64,000 bases of DNA from Bacteroidia bacterium (GCA_009930305.1 RZYM01000011.1:1-64000); one strand, 5' to 3'. Shown: positions 8,509 through 18,734, counted from the first letter of the stretch. Translations and numbers: made by a program. The notes: generated by a model from the sequence alone, not told the origin.

Positions 8509-9519
8509 ATGAAAAGCCAAATCACAATCAAAGACATTGCAAGAGAATTGAATATTTCTGCATCAACAGTGTCTCGCGCTTTACAAGATCATCCGGACAT
8601 TAGCAAGGCAACCAAAGAAGCCGTTAACGAATACGCTAAAAAATATCATTACAAACCTAATGCAATTGCTTTAAGTTTAAAAATGAAACACACAAATGTA
8701 ATTGGTGTTCTTGTACCGGAAATGGTTCATCACTTCTTTTCATCAGTTTTTGCCGGTATTGAAGATGTGGCTAACGAAAAAGGCTACAACGTAATAGTTT
8801 GTCAAACTTCAGAGAAATACGAGAAAGAAGTAAAAAACGTTGAAACTCTAATATCAGCTCGCGTATCGGGTGTATTAGCCTCAATATCAAAAGAGACAGA
8901 AAAATATGACCACTTTCAAGAACTAATTGATGACGGTACACCTCTTGTGTTCTTTGATAGAATATGCACAGGTTTGAAAACAGACCGCGTAATAGCAGAC
9001 GACTATACCGGTGCATATAATGCCGTAGAACATCTTATCAAAACAGGTTGCAAACGCATTGCATTTTATGGAGCTCCAGCAAACTTGGAAATTTCAAAAA
9101 ACAGAAAGAATGGATATATTGATGCTTTAAGAGCTAATAGCATCGGTATCGATAATGGCCTTATTTTTGAATGCGATTCGCGCGACTCTGCTATAGAACT
9201 AACTCCCGCTATACTTAAGGAGGCTAACAGACCTGATGCATTCTTTGCAATCAACGACGATACTGCATCCGGAATACTTTATGCCACAAAACGTGCAGGA
9301 CTTTCTGTACCTGAGGATATTTCAATATGCGGATTTGGAGATGGTGTAATTGCAAGAACATCGGACCCGGAACTTACAACAGTTCAACAAAATGGATATG
9401 AAATGGGCGTTGAATCATGCAAGATGCTACTAAGTCGTATTCAAGAAGACAACGATCCTACACAAGTAATACATCGCGTAATTCGCACAAACTTGATTAA
9501 ACGAGGAACGACTAGATAA
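8509..9519 (+). CDS. LacI family transcriptional regulator
   Basis: A 336-residue LacI/GalR-type regulator. The N-terminal helix-turn-helix is clear (ITIKDIARELNISASTVSRALQ, residues 4-25), followed by the hinge helix region (YKPNAIALSLKMKHTNVIGVLVP) and a periplasmic-binding-protein-like effector domain (FFDRICTG, ICGFGDG, LTTVQQNGYEMG). It lies between susC (divergent) and the amylase genes, so it most likely senses a maltooligosaccharide-like ligand and controls both arms. This differs from the B. thetaiotaomicron sus locus, which uses the unrelated membrane-bound activator SusR. The effector and the direction of control (repressor or activator) are inferred. Confidence 0.92.
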   Translation: MKSQITIKDIARELNISASTVSRALQDHPDISKATKEAVNEYAKKYHYKPNAIALSLKMKHTNVIGVLVPEMVHHFFSSVFAGIEDVANEKGYNVIVCQTSEKYEKEVKNVETLISARVSGVLASISKETEKYDHFQELIDDGTPLVFFDRICTGLKTDRVIADDYTGAYNAVEHLIKTGCKRIAFYGAPANLEISKNRKNGYIDALRANSIGIDNGLIFECDSRDSAIELTPAILKEANRPDAFFAINDDTASGILYATKRAGLSVPEDISICGFGDGVIARTSDPELTTVQQNGYEMGVESCKMLLSRIQEDNDPTQVIHRVIRTNLIKRGTTR

Positions 9520-9544
9520 ACCTCAGCAAATACGAAGATTATAG

Positions 9545-9572
9545 AATAGGCGAAAATTTATTTTCGCCTATT
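9545..9572. terminator. Perfect 13-bp hairpin after the regulator gene
   Basis: aataggcgaaaat (9545-9557), loop tt, exact reverse complement (9560-9572). There is no following T-tract beyond the stem's own TT, so termination may be partial. It separates the regulator from the GH13 gene and could set the ratio between them. Confidence 0.5.
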
Positions 9573-9604
9573 TCAGAGATAAAAACAAAACCTTATAAAC
9601 TATT

Positions 9605-11458
9605 ATGAAAAAATTTCTTTTTACGTTAGTATTGTCTATTTGTGTAGCCTCATCAGTTTTTTCAACAAATAAATGCAACCTTACAAAACTTGAACCTGCA
9701 TCATGGTGGGTAGGAATGTCTAACCCACAATTACAACTATTATGCTACGGTCCAAGTATATCAAGTGCAGATGTTCAAATTGACTACCCCGGAATTACAA
9801 TAAACGAGAAAATCAAAACAGATAATCCTGACTATCTATTTGTATATTTGACTATAAGCAAAGATGCAAAAGCAGGAACATTCCCTATTGTATTCAAAAA
9901 TAACGGCAAGAAAATTGCAAAATGCTCCTTTGAACTCAAAGAACGTATAAAAGGATCTGCAGATCGCAAAAGTTTTGGAGTTGAAGATGCTGTTTACCTT
10001 GTAATGCCTGACAGATTTGCAAATGGCAACGATAAAAACGACCAACAAAAAGATTATATACAATCCGTTGATAGAACAGACAAGGGTGCCAGGCACGGAG
10101 GTGATATTGCCGGTTTAATATCAAAAATCACTTATATCTCTGATTTAGGATGCACTGCACTATGGATGACTCCTTTCTTTGACAATAACGATTCCCAATA
10201 TTCATATCACCATTACGCAACAAGCGATTACTACAAAGTAGATCCTCGACTTGGAACTAATGCAGACTATAAAAGTTTATCCGACTCATGCCATGCTCAT
10301 GGTATGAAATTAATTATTGACGTAGTTCCTAATCATTGCGGAGGATCTCATTGGTGGATGCAAAATTTACCATCATCAGATTGGATTCACAAATGGCCGA
10401 AATACACTTCATCAAATTATCGTATGACAGCATGGACAGATCCACATGGAGCAGAAATTGATAGACAAATTTTGGAGAAAGGCTGGTTTTCGCACAATAT
10501 GCCTGATTTAAATTTAGAGAATCCATTATTGTTCAAATATTTAAGTCAAGTATATATTTGGTGGATTGAATATGGAAATGTTGATGGAATAAGAGTTGAT
10601 ACCTATCCTTATAACAACATCAATATTGCATCTGCATTCATGAAAACTTTTAGAGATGAATATCCTGCGATTAACATAGTAGGAGAATGTTGGGTTAAAT
10701 CACCACTTGAAATTTCTTATTACCAATCGGGAAACAACAATAAAGATAGATTTGATTCAAATCTTCCTTCTGTTATGGATTTTGTGCTAAAAGATGTAAT
10801 ACACAATGCATTTAATGAAAATGATGGCTGGGATACCGGAATGGCTCGTTTTTACTCACATTATGCACAAGACTTTGCATACGCAAATATTAACAACCTA
10901 ATGAATTTCCTTGACAATCACGATATTGACCGCTATAGTGGAGCTGTTGATTATGACTTGAACAAATATAAAATGGGAGTTGCAATGTTGCTAACAACAC
11001 GCGGATTTCCACAAATATATGCCGGAGATGAAATTATGTTAGAGGGGATTCCCGGAAATTACGAAGGATACCGCTTCGATTTCCCTGGTGGATGGAAAAA
11101 AGATTCACGCAATGCATTTACGCAAGAAGGACGCACTCCTAAAGAGAACGAAGTTTTCAACTACATGCGAAAGTTACTTAATTATAGGAAACAAAATACT
11201 GCCCTACAGACAGGAAAAATGAAACAATTTATTCCTTATGATGGTATCTATTTGTTTTCAAGATACGATGAAAGCAAAACTATAGTAATGATATTTAATA
11301 ACAATCAGCAAACTAAAAGTATTTCTCCTGAACGCTATAAAGAAGTTTTTGCTGACTACACAAAAGGGACAGAAATTACCACACAAAAACAAATTGACGT
11401 AACACATGACATGACAATACCAGCAAAAACTGCATGGGTTATTGAACTAAACAAGTAA
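9605..11458 (+). CDS. susA: GH13 neopullulanase/alpha-amylase, SusA-like
   Basis: A 617-residue GH13 enzyme, the same length as B. thetaiotaomicron SusA, that hydrolyses alpha-1,4 glucan oligosaccharides. It has a Sec signal peptide without lipobox (MKKFLFTLVLSICVASSVFS), so a periplasmic place is likely. An N-terminal cyclomaltodextrinase-like beta domain (about 24-115) precedes the barrel. Catalytic residues are intact: nucleophile D332 in GIRVDTY, acid/base E361 in IVGECW and transition-state stabiliser D440 in FLDNHD. A C-terminal maltogenic-amylase-type beta domain follows. It is 42 bp ahead of the MFS gene, consistent with one transcript. The neopullulanase activity is inferred from family and context. 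Confidence 0.9.
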   Translation: MKKFLFTLVLSICVASSVFSTNKCNLTKLEPASWWVGMSNPQLQLLCYGPSISSADVQIDYPGITINEKIKTDNPDYLFVYLTISKDAKAGTFPIVFKNNGKKIAKCSFELKERIKGSADRKSFGVEDAVYLVMPDRFANGNDKNDQQKDYIQSVDRTDKGARHGGDIAGLISKITYISDLGCTALWMTPFFDNNDSQYSYHHYATSDYYKVDPRLGTNADYKSLSDSCHAHGMKLIIDVVPNHCGGSHWWMQNLPSSDWIHKWPKYTSSNYRMTAWTDPHGAEIDRQILEKGWFSHNMPDLNLENPLLFKYLSQVYIWWIEYGNVDGIRVDTYPYNNINIASAFMKTFRDEYPAINIVGECWVKSPLEISYYQSGNNNKDRFDSNLPSVMDFVLKDVIHNAFNENDGWDTGMARFYSHYAQDFAYANINNLMNFLDNHDIDRYSGAVDYDLNKYKMGVAMLLTTRGFPQIYAGDEIMLEGIPGNYEGYRFDFPGGWKKDSRNAFTQEGRTPKENEVFNYMRKLLNYRKQNTALQTGKMKQFIPYDGIYLFSRYDESKTIVMIFNNNQQTKSISPERYKEVFADYTKGTEITTQKQIDVTHDMTIPAKTAWVIELNK

Positions 11459-11499
11459 AACATAAAACATCATAAAATCTAACTTAACTATTAAACAAT

Positions 11500-12807
11500 A
11501 TGAACAAACCGGATTTGTCTTTTGCGAAACTATTTAATATTAGTTTCGGCTTTTTCGGAGTGCAAATTGCTTATGCTTTACAAAGTGCCAACATAAGCAG
11601 AATTTTCTCCACACTTGGAGCTGACCCACATAACTTAAGCTATTTTTGGATATTACCTCCATTAATGGGTATTATAGTTCAACCTATTGTTGGTTGGGCT
11701 AGCGACAAAACATGGATTAAAAGCATTGGTAGACGTAAACCATACTTACTTATAGGTTCATTTGTTGCTATTTTAGTAATGTGCCTTCTTCCAAATGCCG
11801 GCAGTTACCAAAAATATATTGATGCAATGACATTTGGCTTAATTATGCTTATGCTTCTTGATACATCAATTAATATGGCAATGCAACCATTTAAAATGAT
11901 GGTTGGAGATATGGTAAACGAGAAGCAAAAAGGATTAGCCTACTCTATTCAGAGTTTTTTATGTAATGCAGGTAGTTTGATAGGATATTTATTCCCATTC
12001 ATATTTACATGGATTGGCATAAGCAATACCGCTCCTGAAGGTATAATACCAGACTCTGTAATATACTCGTTTTATATAGGCGCTGCAATATTAATATTAT
12101 GCGTTTTATACACAAGTTTTTCTGTTAAAGAAATGACTCCTGAAGAGTTTAATACATACCATGGTATCACCGAATCTGAAAACAAAAAGTCTGAGAACGT
12201 AATCTCTTTATTAATACATGCACCAAAGCAATTTTGGACAATTGGACTTGTTCAGTTATTCTCGTGGTTAGCATTTATGTATATGTGGACATACACTCAC
12301 GGAGCAATTGCCGAGAACGTATGGGGTACAACAGAAACTACCAGCGAAGGCTTTCAAGCCGCAGGTAATTGGGTTGGGGTTTTATTTGCAGTACAAGCAA
12401 TCGGTTCTGTTTGCTGGGCCATGGTACTTCCCTTATTCAAATCGAGAAAACTAGGATACTCATTGAGTTTGTTACTTGGTGGAATTGGATTTATAAGTAC
12501 TCTATTTATTCACAACCAATACGCACTTTTTGCATCATATTTTGTAATCGGTTTTGCATGGGCTGCAATGCTTGCAATGCCTTTTGCAATTTTTACAAAC
12601 TCTGTATCCGGCAAAAATATGGGAATTTACTTAGGTCTATTTAATGGAACTATTTGTTTACCACAAATCATAGCTGCAATTCTTGGTGGCGGCATATTAA
12701 AAATGATAGGAGGAGCCCAAGTAAGTATGCTTGCAGTTGCAGGCATTTCATTGATTCTTGGAGCTTGTTCGGTATTTATAATCAGCGAGAAGAAAACTAA
12801 CAGCTAA
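11500..12807 (+). CDS. MFS sugar transporter, SLC45/GPH-like (maltose-type)
   Basis: A 435-residue inner-membrane protein with about 12 hydrophobic segments. The loop between helices 2 and 3 has the MFS signature in the form GWASDKTW...GRRKPYLLIGS, typical of SLC45/sucrose-H+ symporter-like carriers. Between two GH13 genes, it most likely moves maltose or maltooligosaccharides made in the periplasm into the cytoplasm. It is equivalent in role to the maltose transporters found in sus-like loci of other Bacteroidales. The substrate is inferred from neighbours, not from the protein itself. Confidence 0.86.
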   Translation: MNKPDLSFAKLFNISFGFFGVQIAYALQSANISRIFSTLGADPHNLSYFWILPPLMGIIVQPIVGWASDKTWIKSIGRRKPYLLIGSFVAILVMCLLPNAGSYQKYIDAMTFGLIMLMLLDTSINMAMQPFKMMVGDMVNEKQKGLAYSIQSFLCNAGSLIGYLFPFIFTWIGISNTAPEGIIPDSVIYSFYIGAAILILCVLYTSFSVKEMTPEEFNTYHGITESENKKSENVISLLIHAPKQFWTIGLVQLFSWLAFMYMWTYTHGAIAENVWGTTETTSEGFQAAGNWVGVLFAVQAIGSVCWAMVLPLFKSRKLGYSLSLLLGGIGFISTLFIHNQYALFASYFVIGFAWAAMLAMPFAIFTNSVSGKNMGIYLGLFNGTICLPQIIAAILGGGILKMIGGAQVSMLAVAGISLILGACSVFIISEKKTNS

Positions 12808-12845
12808 ATAAAAAACAAGTTTATAAAACAGTAATTTATAACACT

Positions 12846-15245
12846 ATGAAAAACATGAAGAAATTGATTTTATGCCTTTGCATTGGCATTTCTTTGATTA
12901 GTTGTCAAAGCCGTAAACCTTTAGACTTGCCGGCAAATACAAATGTCGATTTTGGTCTAAACTCTACAATAACTATATACTCAGGTATAAATAGTTTTTT
13001 GACAAAAGATTACGTGCTCGATCCAACAGCAATTGACTCTGTTACTTGCGACTACAAATATGTATATGCTCAATTATCTAAAGATAAGTTGAGTGTTAAG
13101 TTAAGTTCCAAAAAAACACCTCAACTAACTAATATTGCTCTTTGGGTTAATGGCGTTCCATATAGCATACTAGCTAAACGCACAGACGAAAAAGAGTATG
13201 TTTTTAAATATAATCCTCATGGGAAAAAATATGGTAGAGTTCAACTTGCCGGGCAAATGAACGACTGGGTACCTAATTTTCATCCTGATTTAACTCTAAA
13301 CAGCGATAGTATATATGAAGTTGCTTTCCGCATAAGTCCGGGAACTTATCTTTATCAATTGGTTAGAGATGGAGAATGGAATCACGACGAAACGAATCCG
13401 GAGAAAGTTGACAACAACTCAGGAAAATTCAATTCAGTACTACATATACCAAGTAATCAAGATAAGGCACCCATACTACTTAGTAAAGATTTTAATAATA
13501 GTACCATTACACTTGATTTAATTAACAAAGCAGAACAGGTATATGTGTATTGGCAAAATTATTTATTACCGCAACGATTTACTAAAAATAAAGAAAATAG
13601 CATCGTGATAACACTGCCAACAGAATCTGAGCAACTAAAAAGGTCATACATAAGAGTTATTGCTGCAAATAGATATGGCATTTCAAATGATATTTTAGTA
13701 CCACTTGAAAATGGGAAAGTATTAGACGATGTAAAAGAAATGACCCGTTTCGACAAACATGGACAAATTCTATATTCTTTGATGGTTGATAGATTTAAAG
13801 ACGGAAAACCGGAGAACAATCATCCAATGAACAGACCGGATGTAAATCCTAAAGTTGATTATTTTGGAGGTGACTTAGTAGGAATTACACAGAAAATAAA
13901 AGACGGATATTTTAACAAGCTCGGTTTTACCACGCTTTGGATATCACCTATTGTTCAAAATCCTTTAGAACCATATTCACAAATGGAATATCCTGTTAAA
14001 ACGAAGTTTGCCGGATACCACGGATATTGGCCTATTTCATCTTCAAAAATTGATTTCAGATTTGGTACAGATGAAGAGATGCAAGCATTGATGGAAGCAG
14101 CACATAGTAACGGAATAAATGTTATTTTAGACTATGTAGCTAACCACGTCCATGAAAATCATAGTATGTTTAAAAATGATCCTACAATTTGTACGCCTCT
14201 AATACTTCCTGATGGAACAAAGAACCTTCAAAGATGGAATGACCAAAGACTTACAACATGGTTCGATGAATTTTTACCCACATTAGATTACTCACGTCCA
14301 GAAATTGTTGAGGCTATGACAGACTCAGCACTATATTGGGTTAAGAAATTTGACTTAGATGGTTTCCGTCATGATGCATGCAAACATGTACAAGAGGAGT
14401 TTTGGAGAAAACTTACGTATAAATTGAAAACTGAAGTTGAAATACCCGAGAATAAAACAATTTACCAGATCGGTGAATCATACGGAAGCCCTCAATTAAT
14501 TAGAAGTTATGTTAATTCCGGTATGCTTGATGGTCAATTTGATTTCAATGTATCAGATGATGCATCCTCTGTTTTCTCTTTAAATTCAGAAGATTTCCAT
14601 CGTATCAGCAACACTCTTAATATGAGTATGAAGGTTTATGGAAGTCATAGTTTGATGGGATACATTACTGGTAATCATGACAGAGCAAGATTTATTTCAT
14701 ACGCTTCAGGAGATGTGAAATATGGTGAAGATTCGAAAGCTGCAGGATGGTTACGTAACATAACTGTCAGTGATACTACTGCCTACGACAAATTAATTCA
14801 GCTCAATGCATTTAATATGACGATTCCAGGTATACCTGTTGTATATTATGGAGATGAAATTGGAGATCCTGGTGCAAATGATCCGGACTGCAGACGTATG
14901 ATGCGTTTTAATGAACAACTAAATAAACATGAGCAGCGAGTTCTTGAAACAGTTTCATGCTTAGGACAATTGCGTAAAAACAATTTAGCACTTATTTATG
15001 GAGACTTTATTGAGTTGAAAATTGAACGCGATATTTGGGTTTATGCACGTAATTATTTTGGAGAAATAGTAATTGTTGCATTTAATAGGAATACACAAGC
15101 CAAAGAAATTAATGTAGCATTACCAACAATGATGGATGGAATAGATTTTAAGTCAACATTTGGTAATGAAATTGATATTAAAGATAATACCTTAAACATT
15201 AAGCTACCTGCTAATGGTATTGAGATATTAACGATGGATAAATAA
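12846..15245 (+). CDS. GH13 alpha-amylase lipoprotein with CBM48-like module
   Basis: A 799-residue lipoprotein (signal ending SLISC) that cleaves alpha-glucans. After a short N-terminal domain there is a CBM48/isoamylase-N-like module (RVQLAGQMNDWVPNFHP...GTYLYQLVRDGEW, about 130-200), a second beta domain, then the GH13 barrel. Catalytic residues are D510 (GFRHDACKH), E544 (QIGESYG) and D612 (TGNHDRAR). The residues after the Cys (QSRKPLDL) are not acidic, unlike SusD here, so it may face the periplasm rather than the cell surface. It is last in the plus-strand cluster. It may play the part of SusG or of a periplasmic amylase; which one is open. Confidence 0.87.
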   Translation: MKNMKKLILCLCIGISLISCQSRKPLDLPANTNVDFGLNSTITIYSGINSFLTKDYVLDPTAIDSVTCDYKYVYAQLSKDKLSVKLSSKKTPQLTNIALWVNGVPYSILAKRTDEKEYVFKYNPHGKKYGRVQLAGQMNDWVPNFHPDLTLNSDSIYEVAFRISPGTYLYQLVRDGEWNHDETNPEKVDNNSGKFNSVLHIPSNQDKAPILLSKDFNNSTITLDLINKAEQVYVYWQNYLLPQRFTKNKENSIVITLPTESEQLKRSYIRVIAANRYGISNDILVPLENGKVLDDVKEMTRFDKHGQILYSLMVDRFKDGKPENNHPMNRPDVNPKVDYFGGDLVGITQKIKDGYFNKLGFTTLWISPIVQNPLEPYSQMEYPVKTKFAGYHGYWPISSSKIDFRFGTDEEMQALMEAAHSNGINVILDYVANHVHENHSMFKNDPTICTPLILPDGTKNLQRWNDQRLTTWFDEFLPTLDYSRPEIVEAMTDSALYWVKKFDLDGFRHDACKHVQEEFWRKLTYKLKTEVEIPENKTIYQIGESYGSPQLIRSYVNSGMLDGQFDFNVSDDASSVFSLNSEDFHRISNTLNMSMKVYGSHSLMGYITGNHDRARFISYASGDVKYGEDSKAAGWLRNITVSDTTAYDKLIQLNAFNMTIPGIPVVYYGDEIGDPGANDPDCRRMMRFNEQLNKHEQRVLETVSCLGQLRKNNLALIYGDFIELKIERDIWVYARNYFGEIVIVAFNRNTQAKEINVALPTMMDGIDFKSTFGNEIDIKDNTLNIKLPANGIEILTMDK

Positions 15246-15264
15246 TTTATTTATTATAGTTTTA

Positions 15265-16410
15265 TTAAGCCGATATTTCATTTGAAGTGTCGGCTTGATT
15301 TTTTATAGATATACCAAGTATTAAAAATACTAATGCCATATTAAAATAGCATATATCATAAATTTGATCAAAAAGTCCATATTCCATTCCATGTTTAAAT
15401 GAAGTATGAACAAAAGCGACTGCTACCGACATAAATAGCACAAAGGCAATCTGAAACGCGTAAGAAGCATTATTTGATCTATAACGCAAAGAAGTCCATA
15501 TACCAATTGGTACGACTAATAATAAATCCCATATACTACCCTGACGAGTCTGCAATATAAACGGATTGTAGTCAAAAAACAGCAACTCATCATAATCCCA
15601 CAAAATGAAAGGTATAAATGTAAGTGCAAAAACCAAACACGATAATAAGATTAAACTAAATTGTTGTTTGAATTTCCATTTGTAAAAAGATGGGAATAGA
15701 TATACAGCAAAAGGAATTGCTGTAGCCCAACGCGTTGATAAGAACAGCCCTATTATTAAAGCAGATAACATTATATGACGTTTTGCGTCAAACTTGATGG
15801 AATGCATGTAATTAATAACAGTTGCACACAAGAGGAAATTAGCCATAAAATCACTCCGCACTATAATCTCATACCATATTGCAGGAGACATGCATAATAG
15901 CAACATAGCCTTAAAACCAACTAAAAAAGACCTCGTTTTACATAATGATAAAACGAAAAGTAATATTACAAAGACAGACGAATAACCTACGTTACCCAAA
16001 GCATAAAATGGTAAATGAAAGATTTGCCAAAAAGGAAATGGAGAACCATATCCGCCTAAATGCGTTTGAGCTGAATATGGATAAATCCCATTCAACATGT
16101 TGAATAAAAAATTGTGTATCGCAGACCATCTATCTACATTAAGTTCGTATGGATCAATCTTAAAAGATAAAAACAAAGATGCCGCCACAAATAGAACGAC
16201 AGAAACGCAAACACAAAGCTTAAAAAACTTTTCTGATTTTTTGGGGAAATAATAAACACTGAATGCGAAAACTGCAAATATTGCTATAACATAAGCAATC
16301 ACAGACCAACCATACCAAATAGTAAGTCGAGATAAATATTTTACAAGGAATAAAGCATTAATCCATATATATATAACCAGTGGAAGATAAATGCGCGTTA
16401 ACTTACTCAT
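15265..16410 (-). CDS. Polytopic membrane protein, GT-C glycosyltransferase-like
   Basis: A 381-residue protein with about 10 hydrophobic segments. After the second or third helix comes a polar loop, DPYELNVDRWSAIHNFLFNMLNGIYPYSA, then GSPFPFWQIFHLPFYALG. The acidic residues in the first outer loop followed by NG-YPY and a PPF/LPF helix are the layout of GT-C (GT39/GT87-type) glycosyltransferases that use polyprenyl-phosphate sugars. I see no stronger family marker. Its start overlaps the porZ stop by 4 bases (16407-16410), so the two are translationally coupled. Given that PorZ works with anionic LPS in Porphyromonas, a role in a surface polysaccharide is possible but unproven. Confidence 0.6.
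   Translation of the reverse strand: MSKLTRIYLPLVIYIWINALFLVKYLSRLTIWYGWSVIAYVIAIFAVFAFSVYYFPKKSEKFFKLCVCVSVVLFVAASLFLSFKIDPYELNVDRWSAIHNFLFNMLNGIYPYSAQTHLGGYGSPFPFWQIFHLPFYALGNVGYSSVFVILLFVLSLCKTRSFLVGFKAMLLLCMSPAIWYEIIVRSDFMANFLLCATVINYMHSIKFDAKRHIMLSALIIGLFLSTRWATAIPFAVYLFPSFYKWKFKQQFSLILLSCLVFALTFIPFILWDYDELLFFDYNPFILQTRQGSIWDLLLVVPIGIWTSLRYRSNNASYAFQIAFVLFMSVAVAFVHTSFKHGMEYGLFDQIYDICYFNMALVFLILGISIKNQADTSNEISA
15267..15305 (+). terminator. Terminator after the GH13 lipoprotein gene
   Basis: aagccgata (15267-15275) pairs with tgtcggctt (15288-15296, one G-U pair) and is followed by gatttttta. It starts 22 bases after the GH13 stop codon. It overlaps the 3' end of the convergent membrane-protein gene. 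Confidence 0.65.
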
Positions 16411-18734
16411 CTAACAATTAATATTTTAGCTGCAACGCTTCTATTCTCATCCTGACTCGAATTAAAGCAGTGAACAAAATACACTCCACCTGAAACATAA
16501 GCATCACTATGATTTTTACCTGTCCATGATAGTGATCCTCCTGTCGAAGTTCCCTCATATACAAGGTTTCCTGATGCATCAGTTATTTTTACTAAAGAAT
16601 TCTCTTCTAAACCTGTAATTGTAATCACGCCTGCATAATTCGGTCGCACAGGATTGGGGAATACATGAACTTTAGATGTCTCAGCAATATCAACAGGTTC
16701 TGTAGCATCAGATCTATATGATAGAAGTCCATCGCCTGTAGAAATAAACACTTCTCCTGTCTGTTCATTAACTTTAATTGAATTAATACTGTTACTGGAC
16801 AATGGGCTATTTTCTGTAGTAAAATGATGTATCGTTTTCATACCATCAGATGATATTAAGTACAAGCCGGAATTATCTGTTCCCAACCATTTTCTATCCG
16901 CTCCATCTACAGCAATGGCTTTTATATTAACACCATCCAATAGATAATCAGCCAAATTTGTGCCATCATTTCTTGGAATCTTTATACGAGAACATGTGTA
17001 ATTTGAATCAAAAACCTTATTAACGCTATTCATTAATATCGGTCCATTACTTGTTCCTATCCACATTGTTCCACTCCTATCCTCTTCCATCGAATAAATG
17101 TACTGAGGCTTTAAAATATTTCCGTCTTTATCTGTAAACGAGGTAAAAAATATTGATTTGTCGTCAGAAACATCATCAATCGTGCCTCCATCATCTAATA
17201 CAAAAACACCACTTGCCGAACGGGAAGACCGTACCCATTTCTGTTTTTTTGAATTAATAACAATCTGTTGTAATGTACTCTGCCCTGATATTGACGAATA
17301 CTTAGGTGCAGAATGCCATATACCATCGGTAGTCATATATTTTAAAGCATACTCTGCACCCGAATTGACAAGCCACAGATTCTTTTTTGAATCATATTTC
17401 AATCCATCAACACGAACATAGTGAACACCGAAACCTCCAATATCTTCTAGCACACTGTTCTCGTTATTAAAGAGTTTAACAGCTTTTCCATCCATAAACT
17501 CATACACACCCTCGCCATATGTTGTAGCAAAAATATGCTTATCATTATCTGGGTCGACTGCAACAGAAACAACATCTTTAAAAATGCCGTTCGGAGATAT
17601 AGAAACAGCATCTGTTGAACTTCCTGTATATGATGTCCAAACATTATTTTCGAAAATAAGGACAGCTCCTTCTACATTACCTCTATCCATCCATGAATAT
17701 CCCGGAGCAAATAACATACGCCCTTGACTATATGTCATACTTTGTGCAGAACTTATATATGGTCCGACAGGTTTATAAAAACTATAATCTTTATTTAGCT
17801 CCATACGAATAATCCCGCGATAACTACCGGCAATCCAATAAACACTGCCATCACTAACTACATCTTCAGCATTAATATTCTCAATGCTCTCCATCATCCA
17901 CGAATTTGAATATCTATGAAGTGATGTTTCGTTACATACAAACAAATAATCATCAGAAATTGATATATTAATTCTTTTTTGTTCAGGGTTCTCATAAAAC
18001 ACTTGCCACGATTCACCATCATATTTATATGCAGATGCGTTTGTTTTACTTACAACTATGCAATTACTATAATAATATAGGTTTCTGTAAGTCGTAGATG
18101 CATCAGGCAATAATATTTGTCCATCTTCCCAGTTATTATAATCCAATAGGTTAACACCACTGACCTTAGCCTTTTTAATTTTATCATCCATCAAGGCATA
18201 AAAATAAGTGTCGTCTGATGTAAAACCATACACGGGCTTCATTGCAGCATCATCGCCTATTATGTACGTATCCGATATTTCCATCGTCTTGATATTTAAT
18301 ACTACAACACCAAATCCACACGATAAATAAGCATAATTACCTTTAAAGTATATTTGATATACTGTTTTATCTACAGCTAAACTCTTTTTATACAAATCCG
18401 GAATATTATATATATTTCCGTCTGCATCCAAGATATCAATATCAGAAGTTGTATAAACTATAACCAACAATGATTTTTCTTTGTTATATGCGATTCTTTC
18501 AACTCCATTTCCACTAAATCCATCAATCTTGGTATATGTATCAATAGTTTCGTCCATTTTAGATACAGAAAACAATCGTTTATCTGCAACAGCAAAAACT
18601 TTATTCGGAGTTTGCACAACCTGCATTGTTGAATTGTATGAGAAATGAGTTCTCCACGATCCTACAGCAATTTGCGCACTAGCTACTGTACTGGCAGCTA
18701 TCGACAATATTAGTAAAGAAATAAATCGTTTCAT
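16407..18734 (-). CDS. porZ: Type IX secretion system protein PorZ
   Basis: A 775-residue secreted protein, almost exactly the length of P. gingivalis PorZ (776). A signal peptide (about 1-20, ASAQ) is followed by an opening GSWRTHFSY that is typical of the family, then two beta-propeller domains with two-component-regulator-propeller-like repeats (RSGTMWIGTSNGPI, RKWLGTDNSGLYLISSDG). The C-terminal domain (about 690-775: VHVFPNPVRPN...YVSGGVYFVHC...KILIV) is the T9SS sorting signal. PorZ is part of the outer-membrane attachment complex with the sortase PorU, and in P. gingivalis it binds anionic LPS. It overlaps rdgB by 4 bases. The presence of porZ implies that a T9SS is encoded elsewhere in this genome. 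Confidence 0.88.
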   Translation of the reverse strand: MKRFISLLILSIAASTVASAQIAVGSWRTHFSYNSTMQVVQTPNKVFAVADKRLFSVSKMDETIDTYTKIDGFSGNGVERIAYNKEKSLLVIVYTTSDIDILDADGNIYNIPDLYKKSLAVDKTVYQIYFKGNYAYLSCGFGVVVLNIKTMEISDTYIIGDDAAMKPVYGFTSDDTYFYALMDDKIKKAKVSGVNLLDYNNWEDGQILLPDASTTYRNLYYYSNCIVVSKTNASAYKYDGESWQVFYENPEQKRINISISDDYLFVCNETSLHRYSNSWMMESIENINAEDVVSDGSVYWIAGSYRGIIRMELNKDYSFYKPVGPYISSAQSMTYSQGRMLFAPGYSWMDRGNVEGAVLIFENNVWTSYTGSSTDAVSISPNGIFKDVVSVAVDPDNDKHIFATTYGEGVYEFMDGKAVKLFNNENSVLEDIGGFGVHYVRVDGLKYDSKKNLWLVNSGAEYALKYMTTDGIWHSAPKYSSISGQSTLQQIVINSKKQKWVRSSRSASGVFVLDDGGTIDDVSDDKSIFFTSFTDKDGNILKPQYIYSMEEDRSGTMWIGTSNGPILMNSVNKVFDSNYTCSRIKIPRNDGTNLADYLLDGVNIKAIAVDGADRKWLGTDNSGLYLISSDGMKTIHHFTTENSPLSSNSINSIKVNEQTGEVFISTGDGLLSYRSDATEPVDIAETSKVHVFPNPVRPNYAGVITITGLEENSLVKITDASGNLVYEGTSTGGSLSWTGKNHSDAYVSGGVYFVHCFNSSQDENRSVAAKILIVR

